A stretch of DNA of 64,000 bases from Armatimonas sp043757465 (lineage in GTDB: Bacteria > Armatimonadota > Armatimonadia > Armatimonadales > Armatimonadaceae). Both the position numbers and the translations under genes were made by a program. Shown in pieces: positions 7,928-17,188 of the stretch. Where the stretch lies: the NCBI RefSeq assembly GCF_043757465.1, contig NZ_JAYVPL010000070.1:1-64000 (forward strand), written 5' to 3'. The notes below the pieces were generated by a model. That model saw only the letters and a list, made by a program, of their open reading frames with translations. It searched no databases and had not been told where the DNA came from. How positions within the stretch are numbered: position 1 is the stretch's first letter; the number at the start of each line of letters is the position of its first letter.

Positions 7928-9334
7928 TCAGACAGGCTCTCGACGTTTTAGAGCATCATAGGTGGCAGATTTATAGGATTCGGAGAGCGTCGGATAGTTG
8001 TAGCAAGTGCGCAGAAACAAGTCCGCCCCTTGTTCGGCCAGCATCGCAGTCAGACCGATGTGCACGAGCTCCGAGGCGCTCTCGCCGATAATATGCACTC
8101 CAATAAGCCGCATGTCCTCGCGACGGAACACCAGCTTGATAAACCCGAACTGCTCCCCGATAATCTGCCCTCGGGCGTTGGCGGCAAAGCTGGCACGCCC
8201 ACAGACCGCGTCTATGTTTTTCTCCCGTGCGCTCTGCTCGGTCTCGCCCGCACTACTCGCCTCAGGGATGGTGTAGATGCCGTACGGGAGAATCGGGGCC
8301 AGATGGCCCGTGAAGTTGCTCTGAAACGCGTGCGACATCGCCAGGCGCGCCTGCTCCATAGAGGCGGAGGCAAGCGACGGAAAGCCTACGACATCACCCG
8401 CCGCGTAGATTGAGGGGACGTTAGTCTGAAAGCACCCATTGACCGTGAGCAGCCCCCGTTTGACAGCCTCCAGCCCGGCGGCGGCTAGATTCAGGCTCTC
8501 GGTATTGCCGCTACGCCCCGCCGCAATCAGAACCGTATCGGCAACAATCGAGCCGCCGTAGCACAGGGCGCAGCGCCAGCCCACTTCATCGCCTTCGTCG
8601 TCGCGCTCTACATGCTCGATCTGATCAGGCATCCGAAAGAGTATCCCCAGGGCGACCATACGCTCTTTCAGCGCACGTGAGAGATCGCGGTCAAGAAATG
8701 AGAGTAGCTCGTCGCGAGCCTCCACCACGGTCACTTTCACGCCCAGGGTCGCAAAGAGGCAGGCATACTCGCATCCGATCACGCCGCCCCCCGCAATAAT
8801 CAGACTCTGTGGGATATGCTGCAGCTGCAAGATCGTATCGGAGTCGTAGATATCAGGCTGGCCTGAGGGGAAAACCGGCGGGTGCCAGGGCCGAGAGCCG
8901 GTGGCGATGAGCACAATATCGCCCCGCAGAACCGTCGTCGTCGCCCCCTCAACTTTCACGGTGTGTGCATCCACGAACGACGCCGCGCCGCGATAGAGCT
9001 CAATGCCGTGGCTGCCGATGCTGCCCGCGATCCGCTGCCGCTCGGTCTCGGCCACACGCCGCTCACGCCGCAGAAAATCCTGCACGGTAGCTTTATCACG
9101 TAGGCACGCATCCAGGCCATAGAGCTCTCTCTGCTGAAACCCCGAGAGAAAGAGTGCCGTCTCTCGCAGCGTTTTCGAGGGAAGCGTCCCCGTGTTGGCC
9201 GCCGCCCCGCCCAGATGTTGGCCCCGTTCAATCAGCGCGACTTTCTTTCCCAGAAGCGCCGCCTGCGCCGCCCCTTTCTCCCCCGCCGGGCCGGAGCCAA
9301 TCACGATCAAGTCGTAGCGCGTTGTCTCTTCCAT
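7928..9334 (-). CDS. sthA: Soluble pyridine nucleotide transhydrogenase
   Basis: The 468-residue flavoprotein belongs to the disulfide reductase superfamily: FAD site 'VIGSGPAGEKGAAQAALLGK', NAD(P) site 'IIAGGGVIGCEYACLFATLG', and FAD-binding 'IYAAGDVVGFPSLASASMEQ'. The redox-active CxxxxC of lipoamide or glutathione reductases is absent: the region reads 'GGAAANTGTLPSKTLRETA', as in SthA enzymes ('WGTIPSK'). SthA transfers hydride between NADPH and NAD in the cytoplasm. The ATG at 9334 has GAGG upstream, and a TATGCT box lies 9 nt before it. Confidence 0.9.
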   Translation of the reverse strand: MEETTRYDLIVIGSGPAGEKGAAQAALLGKKVALIERGQHLGGAAANTGTLPSKTLRETALFLSGFQQRELYGLDACLRDKATVQDFLRRERRVAETERQRIAGSIGSHGIELYRGAASFVDAHTVKVEGATTTVLRGDIVLIATGSRPWHPPVFPSGQPDIYDSDTILQLQHIPQSLIIAGGGVIGCEYACLFATLGVKVTVVEARDELLSFLDRDLSRALKERMVALGILFRMPDQIEHVERDDEGDEVGWRCALCYGGSIVADTVLIAAGRSGNTESLNLAAAGLEAVKRGLLTVNGCFQTNVPSIYAAGDVVGFPSLASASMEQARLAMSHAFQSNFTGHLAPILPYGIYTIPEASSAGETEQSAREKNIDAVCGRASFAANARGQIIGEQFGFIKLVFRREDMRLIGVHIIGESASELVHIGLTAMLAEQGADLFLRTCYNYPTLSESYKSATYDALKRREPV

Positions 9335-9402
9335 GTAAGCCTCAGCATACCCGAAATGTCAGAGAGCGTATCTTGCAGCACACTTTCTGCGTCTACTTTG
9401 CT

Positions 9403-9558
9403 ATGACTCTTTTCTTCACCGGACTCGCCTGGTGCTTTCAGGGCTTTGGGCTCCCCACTCTCCTCGTTCTTACCTTTGTGGGTCTGGGGCTCGTCGCTTA
9501 CAACCGTCGTAATCCTCCGCAGACCAGTCCCCCGGAGCGCCTGAAGCAGCACTACTAG
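9403..9558 (+). CDS. Small membrane protein (51 aa)
   Basis: A short frame starting at ATG 9403 encodes one hydrophobic hairpin or a single long transmembrane segment ('GLPTLLVLTFVGLGLVAYN') and a polar Arg/Pro-rich tail ('RRNPPQTSPPERLKQHY'). It fills the gap between sthA and the ABC exporter. There is no recognisable family. The frame is open further upstream, so the start is uncertain, and it may not be a gene. Confidence 0.4.
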   Translation: MTLFFTGLAWCFQGFGLPTLLVLTFVGLGLVAYNRRNPPQTSPPERLKQHY

Positions 9559-9569
9559 CCCAAAACGGG

Positions 9570-9575
9570 TATGGT
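9570..9575 (+). promoter_or_regulatory. -10 box of the ABC exporter gene, probable leaderless start
   Basis: TATGGT ends 6 nt before the ATG at 9582. No Shine-Dalgarno sequence precedes the start. Confidence 0.4.
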
Positions 9576-9581
9576 AGAGCC

Positions 9582-11435
9582 ATGGGTGTAGGAGGTGGGT
9601 GGCGGGGGCCGGATCAGAGCCTGGGGGGCTTGCCTCGGACGTTTGGGTTGCAGAACCGCAATACCGGCGGCGAGGGGCCAAAAGGGCCGCTGGATCGAGC
9701 GCTGCTAAAACGCGTGCTGACGTGCCTTGCTCCGTACAAAACGCTCTGGCTGGGGATTTTTGGCTGCCTCGGGGTGAACGCGGCGCTCGGGGTGGTGCCC
9801 CCGCTTTTGGTGCGCGGGATTCTCGACGACGCGATTCCCAAGCACCAGCTCGCTCTCCTCTTCTGGCTGGTCGGCGGCATCCTCGGAGTGAATATCCTGA
9901 TGGGCCTGCTCGGGGTTTTGCAGAGCTTCTTGAGCGCCCAAGTCGGCGAGGGACTACTCTACGATCTTCGCAATCGCTTATTTTTGCGCCTCCAGCAGAT
10001 GTCACTTAGCTACTACACGAATACCCGGGCAGGGGAGATTGTGGCGCGGGTGAGCAGTGATGTCGGGGCGGTTCAGGGCGTCGCGACGGGCACGGTGATT
10101 AGCATTGCCAATAACTTGCTGACCGTGATTGCGACCATTATCGTGATCTTTGGGATGAATCCCAAGCTGGCGTTGGTGGCGCTGATCGTGGTGCCGGGCC
10201 TCTACCTGCCGACAAAGCTTGTTGGGAAGCTGCGGCGCAGGCTCGCCACCGAGGCGCAGGAGACGCAGGCGGACTTGCTGGCCTTTGTGCAGGAGCGCCT
10301 GCATGTGGGCGGGATGCTACTGACTCAGCTCTACGGCCAGGCAAGGCCCGATGCGAGCGCATTCGAAAAACTCACACAGCAAGTGAAGTCTCTGAATCTG
10401 CGCCAGACACTCGCGGGGCGCTGGCTGTTCATGAGCCTAAGCGTTTTCTCCGTGGCAGGGCCCGCCCTCATCTATCTTTTTGGTGGCATTGAGGCATTGA
10501 GCGGGCGGCTGACCCTAGGGAGCATTATTGCAATCGTGGCATATCTGGCAAACCTCTACCGCCCGCTGGCGAATTTAGCGAATGTTTATGTAGATGTGCA
10601 AGGTGCACTGGCGATCTTCGAGCGCATCTTCTCCCTACTCGATCAAGCGCCAGAGATCGCCGATGCACCAACTGCCAAAACGCTCACACAAACACGCGGC
10701 GAAGTCCGCTTTGAGAGTGTGGGTTTTTCCTACCCAAACGCCGCGACTCCCGCACTAGCTGAGGTCTCTTTTACGATTGCGCCAGGTGAGCGCGTGGCCT
10801 TGGTCGGGCCAAGCGGCGCGGGCAAGACGACGATTACCTACTTACTGCCGCGCTTTTTCGATCCCACGTCGGGCAAGATCACACTCGACGGCCTGGACTT
10901 GCGCGAGATTACGCTGGAGAGCCTACGGGCGCGGCTCGGGATGGTGACCCAAGAGACTTTTTTGTTCCACGCCACCGTCCGACAGAACCTGCTCTATGCC
11001 CGCCCCGATGCCACTGATGAACAGCTTAGCGCCGCCGCAAAATCCGCCCACATCCATGACTTTCTCGCCAGCCTTCCCGATGGCTACGACACTATCGTGG
11101 GCGAGCGCGCGTTTCGCCTCTCCGGCGGTGAGCGTCAGCGGCTCTCAATTGCGCGTGCTTTGCTCAAGAATCCACAGCTCTTGATCCTAGACGAAGCCAC
11201 GAGCAGCCTGGATGCCACGTCCGAAGCGCTGATCCAGGAGGCACTGGAGACGCTGCTTAAAAACCGCACGGCGCTGATTATCGCCCACCGGCTCTCTACC
11301 ATCCGCACCTGCGACAAGATTGTCGTGCTGGAACAAGGCCGCGTGGTGGAAGTGGGGCCGCACGAGCAGCTCCTCGCCCAGAACGGCCTCTACGCGGAGC
11401 TGTACCACAAGCAGTTTCGCACAAACGCCCAATAA
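9582..11435 (+). CDS. ABC exporter half-transporter (MsbA/ABCB-like)
   Basis: The 617-residue protein has a type I exporter membrane domain (about 45-345, six predicted segments) fused to an ATPase domain. Walker A 'GPSGAGKTT' starts near residue 409; the signature 'LSGGERQR', Walker B 'LLILDEATSSLD' and H-loop 'IAHRLST' are all intact, so it should work as a homodimer. MsbA-like proteins flip lipids or export drugs; the substrate is unknown here. The first 40 residues are Gly/Arg-rich and not part of the fold. It stands alone and converges on the dioxygenase gene. Confidence 0.9.
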   Translation: MGVGGGWRGPDQSLGGLPRTFGLQNRNTGGEGPKGPLDRALLKRVLTCLAPYKTLWLGIFGCLGVNAALGVVPPLLVRGILDDAIPKHQLALLFWLVGGILGVNILMGLLGVLQSFLSAQVGEGLLYDLRNRLFLRLQQMSLSYYTNTRAGEIVARVSSDVGAVQGVATGTVISIANNLLTVIATIIVIFGMNPKLALVALIVVPGLYLPTKLVGKLRRRLATEAQETQADLLAFVQERLHVGGMLLTQLYGQARPDASAFEKLTQQVKSLNLRQTLAGRWLFMSLSVFSVAGPALIYLFGGIEALSGRLTLGSIIAIVAYLANLYRPLANLANVYVDVQGALAIFERIFSLLDQAPEIADAPTAKTLTQTRGEVRFESVGFSYPNAATPALAEVSFTIAPGERVALVGPSGAGKTTITYLLPRFFDPTSGKITLDGLDLREITLESLRARLGMVTQETFLFHATVRQNLLYARPDATDEQLSAAAKSAHIHDFLASLPDGYDTIVGERAFRLSGGERQRLSIARALLKNPQLLILDEATSSLDATSEALIQEALETLLKNRTALIIAHRLSTIRTCDKIVVLEQGRVVEVGPHEQLLAQNGLYAELYHKQFRTNAQ

Positions 11436-11452
11436 AATTGCCGACACCGATC

Positions 11453-12121
11453 TCAATCAGCGTCGGGGGTGATGCCCAGCACGATATCAAAACCCGCCGT
11501 GAGCTCCCCGATCTTGGAACCCTTCAGCGGCTTGAATTCGGCTAAAAGCAGCTTGCGCTGCGCCTCGGCGATTCCCTTCAACACACCGTCGGTCTGGTTT
11601 TGCGCCTCGCCCGCAATGTAGCACTGGGTGACGAACTTCTCTTTGCCTTTGAGCTTCACGGCCACATGAATGTGCGGCGTGCGCCCTGGGTACGGAACCG
11701 GCTTGATCGTGCGGAACAGATACTCGCCGGTCGAGCCGGTAATAAAGCGCCCAAAGCCCTGGAAGCCTTTGTCTTGCTTCTCTTTTTTAGGAACGCTGTC
11801 CTGGCTGTGGATATAGACCCCGTTGTTGTCGCACTGCCAGATCTCCACCGTGGCGCTGCGCAGGGGGTTGCCCCGTGCATCCAGAATCCGACCAGAGAGA
11901 TAGGTGACGACTCCCACGGCAGGCGTGAGAGCATCGTTGATGGATAGCAAGTCGTTGTCCGTATCAAGCGGGAGCTTGTCCGGGTAGAACGGCCCTTCCG
12001 TTTGTTTGGGCGTGCGTACCAGTTGTTTAGGCGTACGCGCCGAGGCTAGCTCTTGGGCGAACGCGCCCGGTGTGGCGAGCAGCACGCTGCCCAGTGTCAG
12101 AAAACTTCGTCGTTGCATCAT
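11453..12121 (-). CDS. Intradiol ring-cleavage dioxygenase, exported
   Basis: This 222-residue protein has a Tat-like or Sec leader ('MMQRRSFLTLGSVLLATPGA') followed by the intradiol dioxygenase fold (protocatechuate 3,4-dioxygenase beta type). The non-haem Fe(III) ligands are visible: Tyr in 'NNGVYIHS', Tyr in 'PVPYPGRTPHIHV' and the two His of that segment. 'TEGPFYP' is the usual N-terminal family motif. It would cleave a catechol-type aromatic, possibly extracytoplasmically; no aromatic degradation genes are nearby. I start at the ATG pair at 12121, since the longer frame precedes the leader with unlikely residues. Confidence 0.85.
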   Translation of the reverse strand: MMQRRSFLTLGSVLLATPGAFAQELASARTPKQLVRTPKQTEGPFYPDKLPLDTDNDLLSINDALTPAVGVVTYLSGRILDARGNPLRSATVEIWQCDNNGVYIHSQDSVPKKEKQDKGFQGFGRFITGSTGEYLFRTIKPVPYPGRTPHIHVAVKLKGKEKFVTQCYIAGEAQNQTDGVLKGIAEAQRKLLLAEFKPLKGSKIGELTAGFDIVLGITPDAD

Positions 12122-12159
12122 AGGAAAAGCGTACCATACATTCGCCCGCTCTGTGCAGG

Positions 12160-13062
12160 TCAAGGGGCTTCAATGCTCGCCCCATTCGCATCCAGATTGA
12201 GAGCCATCCACTGGGCTAGCACCCCAGCACTGCGGATAGCACCCGCCATTGCCTCCCCAATACGCTCTTCGTGGGCTTCGGTGAAGGCCAGCATGGCACT
12301 GCCGCTGCCAGAGAGAGCGGCTCCGTAGGCCCCTGCGGCGAGTGCGGCATCGAGTGCGGCACGAAAACCAGGGATGAGTTTCTCACGGTAGGGCTGGTGA
12401 AGGCGATCGTCCATTCCCACACGCAAAAGCTCCCAGCGGCGGGAGAGCAGTGCCGTCATGAGCACCGCAACCCGGCCCAGGTTGGCGACAGTCTCCGCGC
12501 GTGTCCAGGACTCCGGCAGAGCGGCGCGCGCTTGCTCGGTGGGAAGAATCAGCTCCGGGATGCAGACAACGGCTTTTAATCCCTCAGGCGCGGGCACCGA
12601 GACGCGTGTAATCGTGCCATCGGGCTCACGCACGGCAATCTGAAAGCCGCCGAAGAGTGCAGGTGCGACATTGTCCGGGTGTCCCTCGATCTCCAGCGCA
12701 AGCGCAAGAATTTCTTCGCGATCCAGAGGGTTCCCTAGCAGCGCATTGCCTCCCAGCAAGCCGCCCACAACCGCCGTGGAGCTACTTCCTAAACCACGGG
12801 AGAAGGGAATGTTTGCCTCGGTCTGCACAAAGAGCTTCGGGCGCTGTTTGCCCAGCTTTTCGTAGAGCCGATTGAGCGCGAGATGCGCCAGGCTATCCTC
12901 ACCCAGCACGAGGGTACGGGGCCGTAGCACAGGCGATGCGCTGGCCGTGAGCACATCGAAGTAGAAGACATTGTGCAGATCCAGCGCAACCCCAATGGTA
13001 TCAAAGCCGGGGCCGATATTAGCCGATGTTGCAGGGACACGAACCGAAATAGAGTTACTCAA
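12160..13062 (-). CDS. thrB: Homoserine kinase
   Basis: The 300-residue GHMP kinase phosphorylates homoserine in threonine synthesis. It has the N-terminal 'VPATSANIGPGFDTIGVALD' and the ATP-binding loop 'PFSRGLGSSSTAVVGGL', with 'GAALSGSGSAMLAF' near the end. Length matches the family. It is the last gene of the leftward operon: its start overlaps the end of the cyclase gene by 8 nt, so translation is likely coupled. thrA, thrC and hom are not in the window. Confidence 0.93.
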   Translation of the reverse strand: MSNSISVRVPATSANIGPGFDTIGVALDLHNVFYFDVLTASASPVLRPRTLVLGEDSLAHLALNRLYEKLGKQRPKLFVQTEANIPFSRGLGSSSTAVVGGLLGGNALLGNPLDREEILALALEIEGHPDNVAPALFGGFQIAVREPDGTITRVSVPAPEGLKAVVCIPELILPTEQARAALPESWTRAETVANLGRVAVLMTALLSRRWELLRVGMDDRLHQPYREKLIPGFRAALDAALAAGAYGAALSGSGSAMLAFTEAHEERIGEAMAGAIRSAGVLAQWMALNLDANGASIEAP

Positions 13063-14551
13063 GGTGTTTTCTCAGGTAGTTTTCGTAGAGTAGGCAGCGC
13101 AGACGTGTCTCGGAGGCACTCTCTCCAAACAGCACACCCGCAGCCCGCAGGCGGAAAAAGGCATCCACGGAGGGAGTTTTGCCTCCCAGTACCCGCAAAA
13201 TGGCTTCACGAAGAAGGGGTTCCTGGCTCAAGGAGAAGAGGAGCCGCTCCAGGTGATCGTCGAAGACGTGGGTTGTCTCCAGCGTACCACCTGTGGCCAG
13301 CACTTCCAAGCCCCGACGGGTCAGATACGGGTGCCCACTCAGCAGCGCATACAGTGCGGCGGTTGCATCGCTTTGGTAGCGCCTGGCAAGCTGCTCGACT
13401 TCGCTTAGTGTAAAGTCCGTGAGAAGCAGGCGCACACCGACATTGAACGGCGACTGATTGGGATCCGTAATAAAAAGATGCGCCTCCGTGGCATAGGCAA
13501 TCGCCACGCTCAGACGGCTCCACGGCCCTTCGGGATCAAGCGTCCGACGGTTGTGCCAGGAGCGCAGGAGCCCGAAGACCTCGCTCCCAAAGCTCAGGGG
13601 AAACAGCCGGTCAGCTTCATCCAACCCCCAGACCAGCGGGCGCTCACTAACGGCAAAAATAACCCGTCGCAGATAACGCTCTAAGTTCGCCGCCCCCGAG
13701 CGACTTGCACTCCAGTGGCTCTCGGGGAGTGTGTCGAGGTCGAGCTGTTCACACAGGCTCTCGGCCATTGCCCGGTAGAGGCTCTCCGCCGAAGCAAGAA
13801 CATCACTGCCCAGGCTCTGAAAATCCAAAATCACCACTTGTGCGCCACGCTGGCGTGCCGCCTGCAAGCCACGAGCGAGCAGGCTCGTCTTCCCCACCTG
13901 ACGTGCGCCTTTAAGCAGCACAATAGCCGACTGTGCCTGCAACGCTGCATGAAACTGCCCGTCTGTAGCGCGCACCACGTAGTGCTCCGAAGTTAGAGGG
14001 ACGGCACCACCAGGGGTAGCGCCGTGGATTAAAATCCATGGTGCCAGCTCCCACACGCGCACCCGCTCCCCGTGCTTGGTGTCGCGCTCGCCCACAAACT
14101 CAAGTCGCTCTTTCCAGGCATCGTGCTCTCTCACTAAAGCAACGGCAGCATCGGAGAGAAAGATCTGGCCCGCATCGGCAAGGTCCATGATGCGCTTGGC
14201 AGTGTTGATCCCACTTCCCGTGACACTTACCGCGCCGTTGATATCACTGACACGTGTCACCGGGCCAACATGAATCCCCATGCGCAGCGGAAGCGCGGCG
14301 GCCTTCTCCCTCACCTCACAAGCACAGGTCAGGGGCGCTAGCGCGTAGCGCAAAAAGACAAGTGCCACGCCATCGCCCGTTGCGATAGGAATAAGCTCTC
14401 CCGCCTGCTCCGCCCTCTGAAAGGCAGTCGTACTTCGAACACACGCCAGCAGCTCGGTGACACGCGCTGCCTGCGCCTCTTGCGAGAGCAGTGAGTAGCC
14501 CACGAGATCCAGAAAGAGAACGTGGCCTGTCTCTGTCAGGTTGACCGTCAC
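13055..14551 (-). CDS. Class III adenylate/guanylate cyclase-like domain fused to AAA-like ATPase
   Basis: Residues about 8-170 form a class III nucleotidyl cyclase domain: 'LFLDLVGYS' and 'PIATGDGVALVF' supply the two metal-binding Asp, and 'LPLRMGIHVGPVTRV' and 'GSGINTAKRIMDLADAGQI' are conserved. From about 190 to 440 an AAA_35-type ATPase follows, with Walker A 'GARQVGKTSLLARGL', Walker B-like 'LVWGLDEADRLF' and the typical 'VGVRLLLTDFTLSEVEQLA'. Cytoplasmic; the product could be cAMP or cGMP, or the domain may be regulatory. It overlaps yvcK by the ATGA junction and thrB by 8 nt, so it belongs to the rapZ-yvcK operon. The C-terminal ~60 residues are helical. Confidence 0.85.
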   Translation of the reverse strand: MTVNLTETGHVLFLDLVGYSLLSQEAQAARVTELLACVRSTTAFQRAEQAGELIPIATGDGVALVFLRYALAPLTCACEVREKAAALPLRMGIHVGPVTRVSDINGAVSVTGSGINTAKRIMDLADAGQIFLSDAAVALVREHDAWKERLEFVGERDTKHGERVRVWELAPWILIHGATPGGAVPLTSEHYVVRATDGQFHAALQAQSAIVLLKGARQVGKTSLLARGLQAARQRGAQVVILDFQSLGSDVLASAESLYRAMAESLCEQLDLDTLPESHWSASRSGAANLERYLRRVIFAVSERPLVWGLDEADRLFPLSFGSEVFGLLRSWHNRRTLDPEGPWSRLSVAIAYATEAHLFITDPNQSPFNVGVRLLLTDFTLSEVEQLARRYQSDATAALYALLSGHPYLTRRGLEVLATGGTLETTHVFDDHLERLLFSLSQEPLLREAILRVLGGKTPSVDAFFRLRAAGVLFGESASETRLRCLLYENYLRKHLE

Positions 14552-15921
14552 AGCGGGCCTCGTCGCTTGATACGCCGCTCCTGCCAGAGACGAAGAATCG
14601 CACGGGCGAGGCGCTCATGGTCGTGGCGGACGAGCTGCGCTTCAAAGAGGAACTTACCGACGATAGGCCGGTAGCCCATGTCTTTAATGGCCTCAATATC
14701 CGCGGAAACAATCTCAGCCCCGGTCTTTGCATAGCGCTCCATCGCCTCCAAAGACGGGCGTGTCGTGTTCACTAACACATAGTCCACGATCTTACGGCCG
14801 ACAGGCAAAGGGAGCAGATGCCTCTCAATAGCCGCCAGATGCTGAGAGGCCGTAAAACCATCGGTCTCACCAGGCTGAGTCATGACATTGCAAATATAAA
14901 TACGTAGCGCACGGCTTTTGGCAAGCTCCTCCGCAATAGGACGTACCAGCAAGTTCGGGATCACCGATGTAAACACACTCCCAGGGCCGAGCACCACAAT
15001 ATCGGCATCGCGGATGGCTTCCAGAACAGCCTGTGGAGGAGTCGGCGCTTCTGGACAGAGCATAATCTGATCAATCGCACTCGGGTCCTTGACAATCTTC
15101 GTCTCCCCCGTCACTTCCCGACCATCGGCAAGCTTCCCCACAAGAACGACGGACTCCACGGTGGAGGGCAGTACCCGGCCACGAATCGCCAGAATCTCAC
15201 TGGTCTTCTCCACGGCCTTTTCAAAATCCCCCGTAATCTGCATCATCGCCGCAATGAGAAGATTACCAAAACTATGACCGCTCAGACCGTCTTTCGTGTC
15301 TCGGGTCTCGAAGCGAAACTGAAAAAGCTGCTGCATCAGCGGCTCCGCATCGGCGAGCGCCACTAAACAGTTCCGGATGTCCCCCGGTGGCGGCATTCCC
15401 CCGAGCTGCTGCTGAAGCAAGCCCGACGAGCCACCGTCATCGGTCATGGTCACCACCGCCGTTAGATTCGAGGAATATTGTTTCAGGCCGCGCAAGAGAG
15501 TCGAGAGCCCCGTCCCGCCCCCGATCACCACGATCCGCGCCCCCTGATTGAGCGAGCGCTTCCTCTGAATTACCTCAGGCAGGCTCTCTAAATGCTCGGG
15601 CGAGATCACCCCGACGATACTGCGATTGACAGCGATCAAGGCGCTGAGAATCAGCAAGAGGCCCAATAGAATCAGCGCCAGCCCCACCGGCAGATAGAAG
15701 CGCATGTCGGCGATATCCACATGCAGAAGCTGGTTGATCCGGTGATCGAGCCAGTCGTAGTAGTCCGTATTGCGAATATTGATGAGAAGCGCCACCCCGA
15801 TCACAACCGGCAAAAGCCCGATGGGGATCAGTAAAAGATAGCGCTTGACCTTCAGACCAGGTGCCAGCCACTTGACACCACTGACGACCATCTGCTGCGG
15901 ATTGGAGAGCGGAGTGGCCAC
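14548..15921 (-). CDS. yvcK: YvcK/CofD-like gluconeogenesis factor with membrane anchor
   Basis: The 457-residue protein has two N-terminal transmembrane segments (about 26-48 and 77-97), then the CofD-like domain: 'IVVIGGGTGLSTLLRGLKQ', 'TAVVTMTDDGGSSG', 'GDIRNCLVAL' and 'GLSGHSFGNLLIAAM'. YvcK proteins bind UDP-sugars and affect cell envelope and growth on gluconeogenic carbon. The anchored form is known in several phyla. It follows rapZ by 2 nt and overlaps the cyclase gene. whiA, the usual third partner in Gram-positives, is absent. Confidence 0.92.
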   Translation of the reverse strand: MATPLSNPQQMVVSGVKWLAPGLKVKRYLLLIPIGLLPVVIGVALLINIRNTDYYDWLDHRINQLLHVDIADMRFYLPVGLALILLGLLLILSALIAVNRSIVGVISPEHLESLPEVIQRKRSLNQGARIVVIGGGTGLSTLLRGLKQYSSNLTAVVTMTDDGGSSGLLQQQLGGMPPPGDIRNCLVALADAEPLMQQLFQFRFETRDTKDGLSGHSFGNLLIAAMMQITGDFEKAVEKTSEILAIRGRVLPSTVESVVLVGKLADGREVTGETKIVKDPSAIDQIMLCPEAPTPPQAVLEAIRDADIVVLGPGSVFTSVIPNLLVRPIAEELAKSRALRIYICNVMTQPGETDGFTASQHLAAIERHLLPLPVGRKIVDYVLVNTTRPSLEAMERYAKTGAEIVSADIEAIKDMGYRPIVGKFLFEAQLVRHDHERLARAILRLWQERRIKRRGPL

Positions 15922-15923
15922 GC

Positions 15924-16766
15924 TTAGCGCCTCTCCACATCACGGTGCTGGGTGAGCACTCTGTAGCCCAGCGCTTTCAAGAACGCCGAGAGCTTCTCCG
16001 AGATCATCACGGAGCGGTGCTTGCCCCCTGTGCAGCCAATGCCAATGGTCAAGTAGGCCTTTCCCTCCGCAATATAGTGCGGGAGCGACCAGCCCACCAG
16101 ATCATAGAGCCGCTCCAGAAACGCTCCGGTTCTTTCATCCGCCTCCACAAAGGTTCGGACTTCTTCGTCGCGCCCGTCTTTTTCTCTGAGTGCCTGATTG
16201 TAGTAGGGATTGCGCAAAAAACGCACGTCAAATAATAAATCCGCGTCGAGGGGTGTCCCGTGCTTGAAGCCAAACGAGGCAACGGTCACCGTGATGGGCT
16301 GCTGCTGGTGCTCGGGGGCGGCAAAGCGCTCGCGCAGAAACGCCTGTAGCTCGGGCATGCTCATGCCCGACGTGTCAATCACAAGATCAGCCTGCTCCTT
16401 GAGAGAGGTTAACCGTGTTCGTTCCAGAGCAATCGCGGGGAGGATCCCGCCTGCCTCAAAGAAAAACGGATGGGGACGGCGGGTTTCCTTGAAGCGGCGG
16501 ATCAGGATCTCATCACTAGAGTCCAGAAAGACAAGAGTGGGCGCGACGGACAGAGAGAGAATTCCGGCGGGGAGCGCCTCAAACTCCCCGGAGCGCACAT
16601 CGTTGACAATGCAGAGCGGCTCGTCCTTGGGCATGCCCGCAAGCAAAGACGAAAACAGGCGCGGCGGGATATTCTCCACGACCTGCCAGCCCATGTCCTC
16701 AAAACTGCGCGCCGCTGTCTGCTTGCCCGCCCCGCTCATTCCTGTCAGCACCACCACGGGAGTCAT
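15924..16766 (-). CDS. rapZ: RNase adapter protein RapZ (YvcJ family nucleotide-binding protein)
   Basis: The 280-residue protein has an N-terminal kinase-like P-loop 'VLTGMSGAGKQTAARSFEDM' (the usual Ser/Thr after the Lys is Gln here) and a C-terminal domain with 'DVRFLRNPYY', 'GCTGGKHRSVMI' and 'VLTQHRDVERR', all typical of RapZ. The family binds GTP/ATP and, in enterobacteria, controls amino-sugar synthesis via small RNA decay by binding glucosamine-6-phosphate. It is 6 nt downstream of the holin-like gene and 2 nt upstream of yvcK. Confidence 0.92.
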   Translation of the reverse strand: MTPVVVLTGMSGAGKQTAARSFEDMGWQVVENIPPRLFSSLLAGMPKDEPLCIVNDVRSGEFEALPAGILSLSVAPTLVFLDSSDEILIRRFKETRRPHPFFFEAGGILPAIALERTRLTSLKEQADLVIDTSGMSMPELQAFLRERFAAPEHQQQPITVTVASFGFKHGTPLDADLLFDVRFLRNPYYNQALREKDGRDEEVRTFVEADERTGAFLERLYDLVGWSLPHYIAEGKAYLTIGIGCTGGKHRSVMISEKLSAFLKALGYRVLTQHRDVERR

Positions 16767-16772
16767 GCGCGC

Positions 16773-17159
16773 TTAGTCCTTATCCTTGGGAATCAGCAAA
16801 TCCAGCACCCCCGAGATAGACGAGAGTGCTATGGAGCCATAGAGCGCGGGCAGAAACCCCTGCACCGAGAGCCCCAGCCCTACCGACCCGGCGATCCAGA
16901 AGAGAAGCGCATTGACCACGAAGCGCATCAGGCCCATTGTCAGGCAGTTCAGAGGCGCGGCCAGCAAGCGCAGGAGCGGCCCCACAAAGGCATTGACCAG
17001 GGTTACCACGGCGATGGCGAAAAACGCCCCGACCGCCCCCTCCAGCACCAGCCCCCGCTTGCCTCCGAGAAACGGTGCGAGCGGCTGAACATAACTCCAG
17101 GAAAACACGGTCAGGTAGAGCGCCACGGCCCCCACGATCCAGCGAACAATCCAGTTCAT
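16773..17159 (-). CDS. Phage-holin-4-superfamily (YvlD-like) membrane protein
   Basis: The 128-residue protein has four hydrophobic segments and the conserved loop 'PLNCLTMGLMRFVVNALLFW' seen in the phage holin family 4 / YvlD proteins. Despite the family name these are chromosomal membrane proteins of unclear role. It is the first gene of a leftward unit ending in thrB. A TATAAT box and a GGGAG ribosome-binding site precede the start. Confidence 0.8.
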   Translation of the reverse strand: MNWIVRWIVGAVALYLTVFSWSYVQPLAPFLGGKRGLVLEGAVGAFFAIAVVTLVNAFVGPLLRLLAAPLNCLTMGLMRFVVNALLFWIAGSVGLGLSVQGFLPALYGSIALSSISGVLDLLIPKDKD

Positions 17160-17182
17160 TTCTTTAATTTTCTCCCTTGGGC

Positions 17183-17188
17183 ATTATA
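17183..17188 (-). promoter_or_regulatory. -10 box for the holin-rapZ-yvcK-cyclase-thrB operon
   Basis: TATAAT on the minus strand overlaps the stop codon of the ATPase gene. It is followed by a 23-nt leader containing AAGGGAG, a Shine-Dalgarno sequence for the ATG at 17159. The operon therefore has its own promoter, separate from the exporter genes upstream. Confidence 0.6.
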
